DNA from: Bacillota bacterium
GTDB taxonomy: Bacteria; Bacillota; Clostridia; Christensenellales; Aristaeellaceae
Length of the DNA stretch: 7,554 bases
Reading direction: 5' to 3'
NCBI GenBank assembly: GCA_023409955.1
Contig: JAEYQQ010000123.1
Location: forward strand, 1 to 7,554
Within the stretch, counting starts at the first letter, position 1; the number at the start of each line of letters is the position of its first letter. This document shows, one piece after another, positions 7,101 to 7,554 of this stretch. The position numbers and the translations under genes are program-made. Below the pieces are notes generated by a model. It worked only from the letters and a program-made list of their open reading frames with translations, was not told where the DNA came from and ran no database searches.

Positions 7101-7222
7101 CGACAAAGGGCATCGCGCTTACTAACATGCTGGAAGAGATTACGCAAGAGCTGCCCACTGGAAAAATCGTTTCTCTTACGTTTAAGCCCTATGAGATCAA
7201 AACCTTAAGGGTTGCATACTAA
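4106..7222 (+). CDS. GH38 alpha-mannosidase, cytosolic MAN2C1/Ams1-like
   Basis: A complete 1038-residue glycoside hydrolase family 38 enzyme that releases alpha-linked mannose from oligosaccharides with retention of configuration, using a zinc ion. Residues about 1-245 form the N-terminal beta-rich region (GGEGVYGWFRGIYTVPEEL, YLYPHIGGYEATLWVD). The catalytic domain begins near 253: GHSHMDTAWLWP supplies zinc ligands H260 and D262; GGVWVECDCNLTGGE (330-344) lines the active site; FWLPDTFGYS carries D372, the nucleophile and zinc ligand by family comparison. The middle helical domain follows ELHRGTLTNQHTIK (521-534), and NQFHDILPGT provides the fourth zinc ligand, H580. The C-terminal beta domains fill the remainder (about 640-1038). 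All key residues are present. No signal peptide or membrane helix is seen, so it should act in the cytoplasm on imported glycans; length and layout match the vacuolar/cytosolic class rather than the shorter bacterial forms. GGAG (4091-4094) lies 11 bases before ATG; Met7 (4124) is a possible alternative start. No sugar transporter or regulator is adjacent. Confidence 0.95.
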   Translation: MRTERSMNQTLVKLKRLECTLEQRIFKTVGNVSVRLYQSTEALHAVPDEKCFSTIPDSGRWGGEGVYGWFRGIYTVPEELDGQTLYLYPHIGGYEATLWVDRKIHSNFANKELVGSHGNHYCNRFIQHAKTGQQVDVALEYYAFHDMPGTQPLTDESYTDYTYPIGLVNVCQRDDELMDYLFDLRTLTTLVKALDESSFRRADVLYTLAQVHSLLYYDPDKVSDAVFRHALLDSWPLIKAQLQKTNGPTAPYVGLIGHSHMDTAWLWPLSETVKKCARTYANQMNLMEEYPEYTFVQSSAFHSDWIRVHYPELFARIQQRVAEGRYEPNGGVWVECDCNLTGGEYLVRQFLWGQRFTQQYFHYTSDAFWLPDTFGYSYAIPQIMKGCGVKYFLTTKMAWNDTNAFPYTSFLWQGLDGSRVLTHLNLTHLGPDPDTLTEITSGGQQLNNPITEKMVSNMRLFSYGKGDGGGGPEFEMIEMSRRIQDLEGVPRSEHTSVSSFMKRLEKEIREPTLYAGELYLELHRGTLTNQHTIKRNNRLLEIALHNLELLTVQHAVHKGIAADGQSIRPLVNTLLVNQFHDILPGTCIHSAHAQSIAETTQAINTAKAKAHELLAENDDGSMVTLHNALSFDQRETVYLSARPGMRIAGGYAQQQFINLDGQPMIAVEGVMLPALGTAMLTWEVGEAHQSDVPFTLKDNILTTPFYHIRFNEKGAMASFVDMRTGRELAAQDGYAFNTFLVAEDVSAAWDNWDIDADLEDKFRDAAVLVSREVPALGPVEIRIRSIYQISEVSTITQDMVFYAASPLVTFDTVIDWQDTHRFLKTAFDTTLLCDGVRNEIQFGFIRRSNHRGSSIEKARFEICNHKYSDLSEAGYGMAILNDCKYGLSVVEGSMRLSLHKGGERPDSMGDKGRHVCRYAILPHIGDFSATTVIQPAYAFNYLPLQKEGASELPGLASIDLPNVIIETVKPCEDADHAYIMRLYEASGAYSKVQLMLNHATKGIALTNMLEEITQELPTGKIVSLTFKPYEIKTLRVAY

Positions 7223-7294
7223 GCTGCGTTTCAAAATGGTTTAACCCTTGGAGTGCTTCACCCTCCAGTTTCACCAGATGATTTTTATTCGTAT

Positions 7295-7327
7295 AAAGAG
7301 CGCCTGATGATTTCACAGGCGCTCTTT
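7295..7327. terminator. Probable bidirectional terminator hairpin between convergent genes
   Basis: AAAGAGCGCCTG (7295-7306) pairs perfectly with CAGGCGCTCTTT (7316-7327) around a 9-base loop. It sits 72 bases after the mannosidase stop and 63 bases beyond the stop of the convergent minus-strand gene, a place where a shared terminator is expected. Each arm brings only three T at its 3' end on either strand, so the U-tract is short and termination may be imperfect. Confidence 0.7.
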
Positions 7328-7390
7328 GGGCAACGTATTTACTTCCATCCATGATTTATTACTATAACTCCACCTGCATTGTGACAGCCC

Positions 7391-7554
7391 TTAGCATGAT
7401 TCCTTTTTGGGGATCACAACCGCTGGACGCTTGCGCAGCCTCACAAGAAAAGAGCCCATACCAATACCCAGGGATATCATGAGTATCGTAAGCATGGCGG
7501 AGACCCCCAGCGCCAGCCCTTCCTCACTTTGGCCCTGTGCCAAGAAAGCCATGG
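7391..7554 (-). CDS. C-terminal end of an unidentified membrane protein (cut by window edge)
   Basis: The minus strand is open from the window edge to TAA at 7393-7391, giving at least 53 residues: MAFLAQGQSEEGLALGVSAM, then LTILMISLGIGMGSFLV, then the basic tail RLRKRPAVVIPKKESC. A single hydrophobic helix of about 20 residues followed by a basic end indicates a membrane anchor with the C terminus inside. An ATG at 7552 would give a complete 53-residue protein, but no upstream sequence is available to check for a ribosome binding site, and the fragment more probably ends a longer protein. I do not recognise the family. It converges on the mannosidase gene. Confidence 0.6.
   Translation of the reverse strand, partial: MAFLAQGQSEEGLALGVSAMLTILMISLGIGMGSFLVRLRKRPAVVIPKKESC

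Noticed and set aside
7249..7267. Small TGGAG/CTCCA hairpin after the mannosidase stop
   Set aside because: Only five base pairs with no T-run; the 12-bp hairpin at 7295-7327 is a much better terminator.

Overview
This window looks like the chromosome of a low-to-moderate-GC Firmicute, probably a Clostridia-type gut or anaerobic bacterium. The evidence is the strong AGGAGG-type ribosome binding sites before almost every gene, a TTG start codon, tight operon packing, intrinsic terminators, and family types (ECF sigma with zinc-type anti-sigma, cytosolic GH38 mannosidase) common in that group. The assignment to a lineage is inference; there is no rRNA or other phylogenetic marker here.

Layout. 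Positions 1-234 (minus strand) hold the N-terminal part of a GNAT-type acetyltransferase that runs off the left edge. A divergent intergenic region (235-489) with -10-like boxes and a small dyad separates it from a plus-strand gene (490-1035) for a dihydrofolate reductase/RibD-C-like protein. A roughly 250-base spacer (1036-1288) follows, with no convincing terminator but an imperfect hairpin and a possible 8-codon leader ORF. Then comes a compact three-gene operon on the plus strand: an ECF sigma factor (1289-1891); a membrane anti-sigma factor joining an N-terminal zinc-binding anti-sigma domain to an extracytoplasmic DUF4349 domain (1888-3147, TTG start, 4-base overlap); and an exported SIMPL/DUF541 protein (3161-3928). 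A strong intrinsic terminator (3960-3996) ends this operon. A separate plus-strand gene encodes a full-length GH38 alpha-mannosidase of the cytosolic MAN2C1/Ams1-like architecture (4106-7222). A 12-bp perfect hairpin (7295-7327) lies between it and the 3' end of a convergent minus-strand gene (7391-7554), of which only a short tail with one membrane helix is visible.

How the genes work together. The most coherent unit is the sigma/anti-sigma/SIMPL operon. The anti-sigma protein should hold the ECF sigma factor at the membrane through its cytoplasmic zinc domain, while its outer DUF4349 domain, flanked by two membrane helices, is positioned to sense something outside the cell. The SIMPL protein is exported to the same compartment and is a candidate partner or output. 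This fits a cell-envelope signalling system, but the signal and the regulon cannot be read from the window. The mannosidase is probably an independent catabolic enzyme for mannosyl oligosaccharides already taken up. The acetyltransferase and the reductase-like gene look like accessory or housekeeping genes with no visible link to the operon. No mobile element, CRISPR array, tRNA or rRNA was seen.
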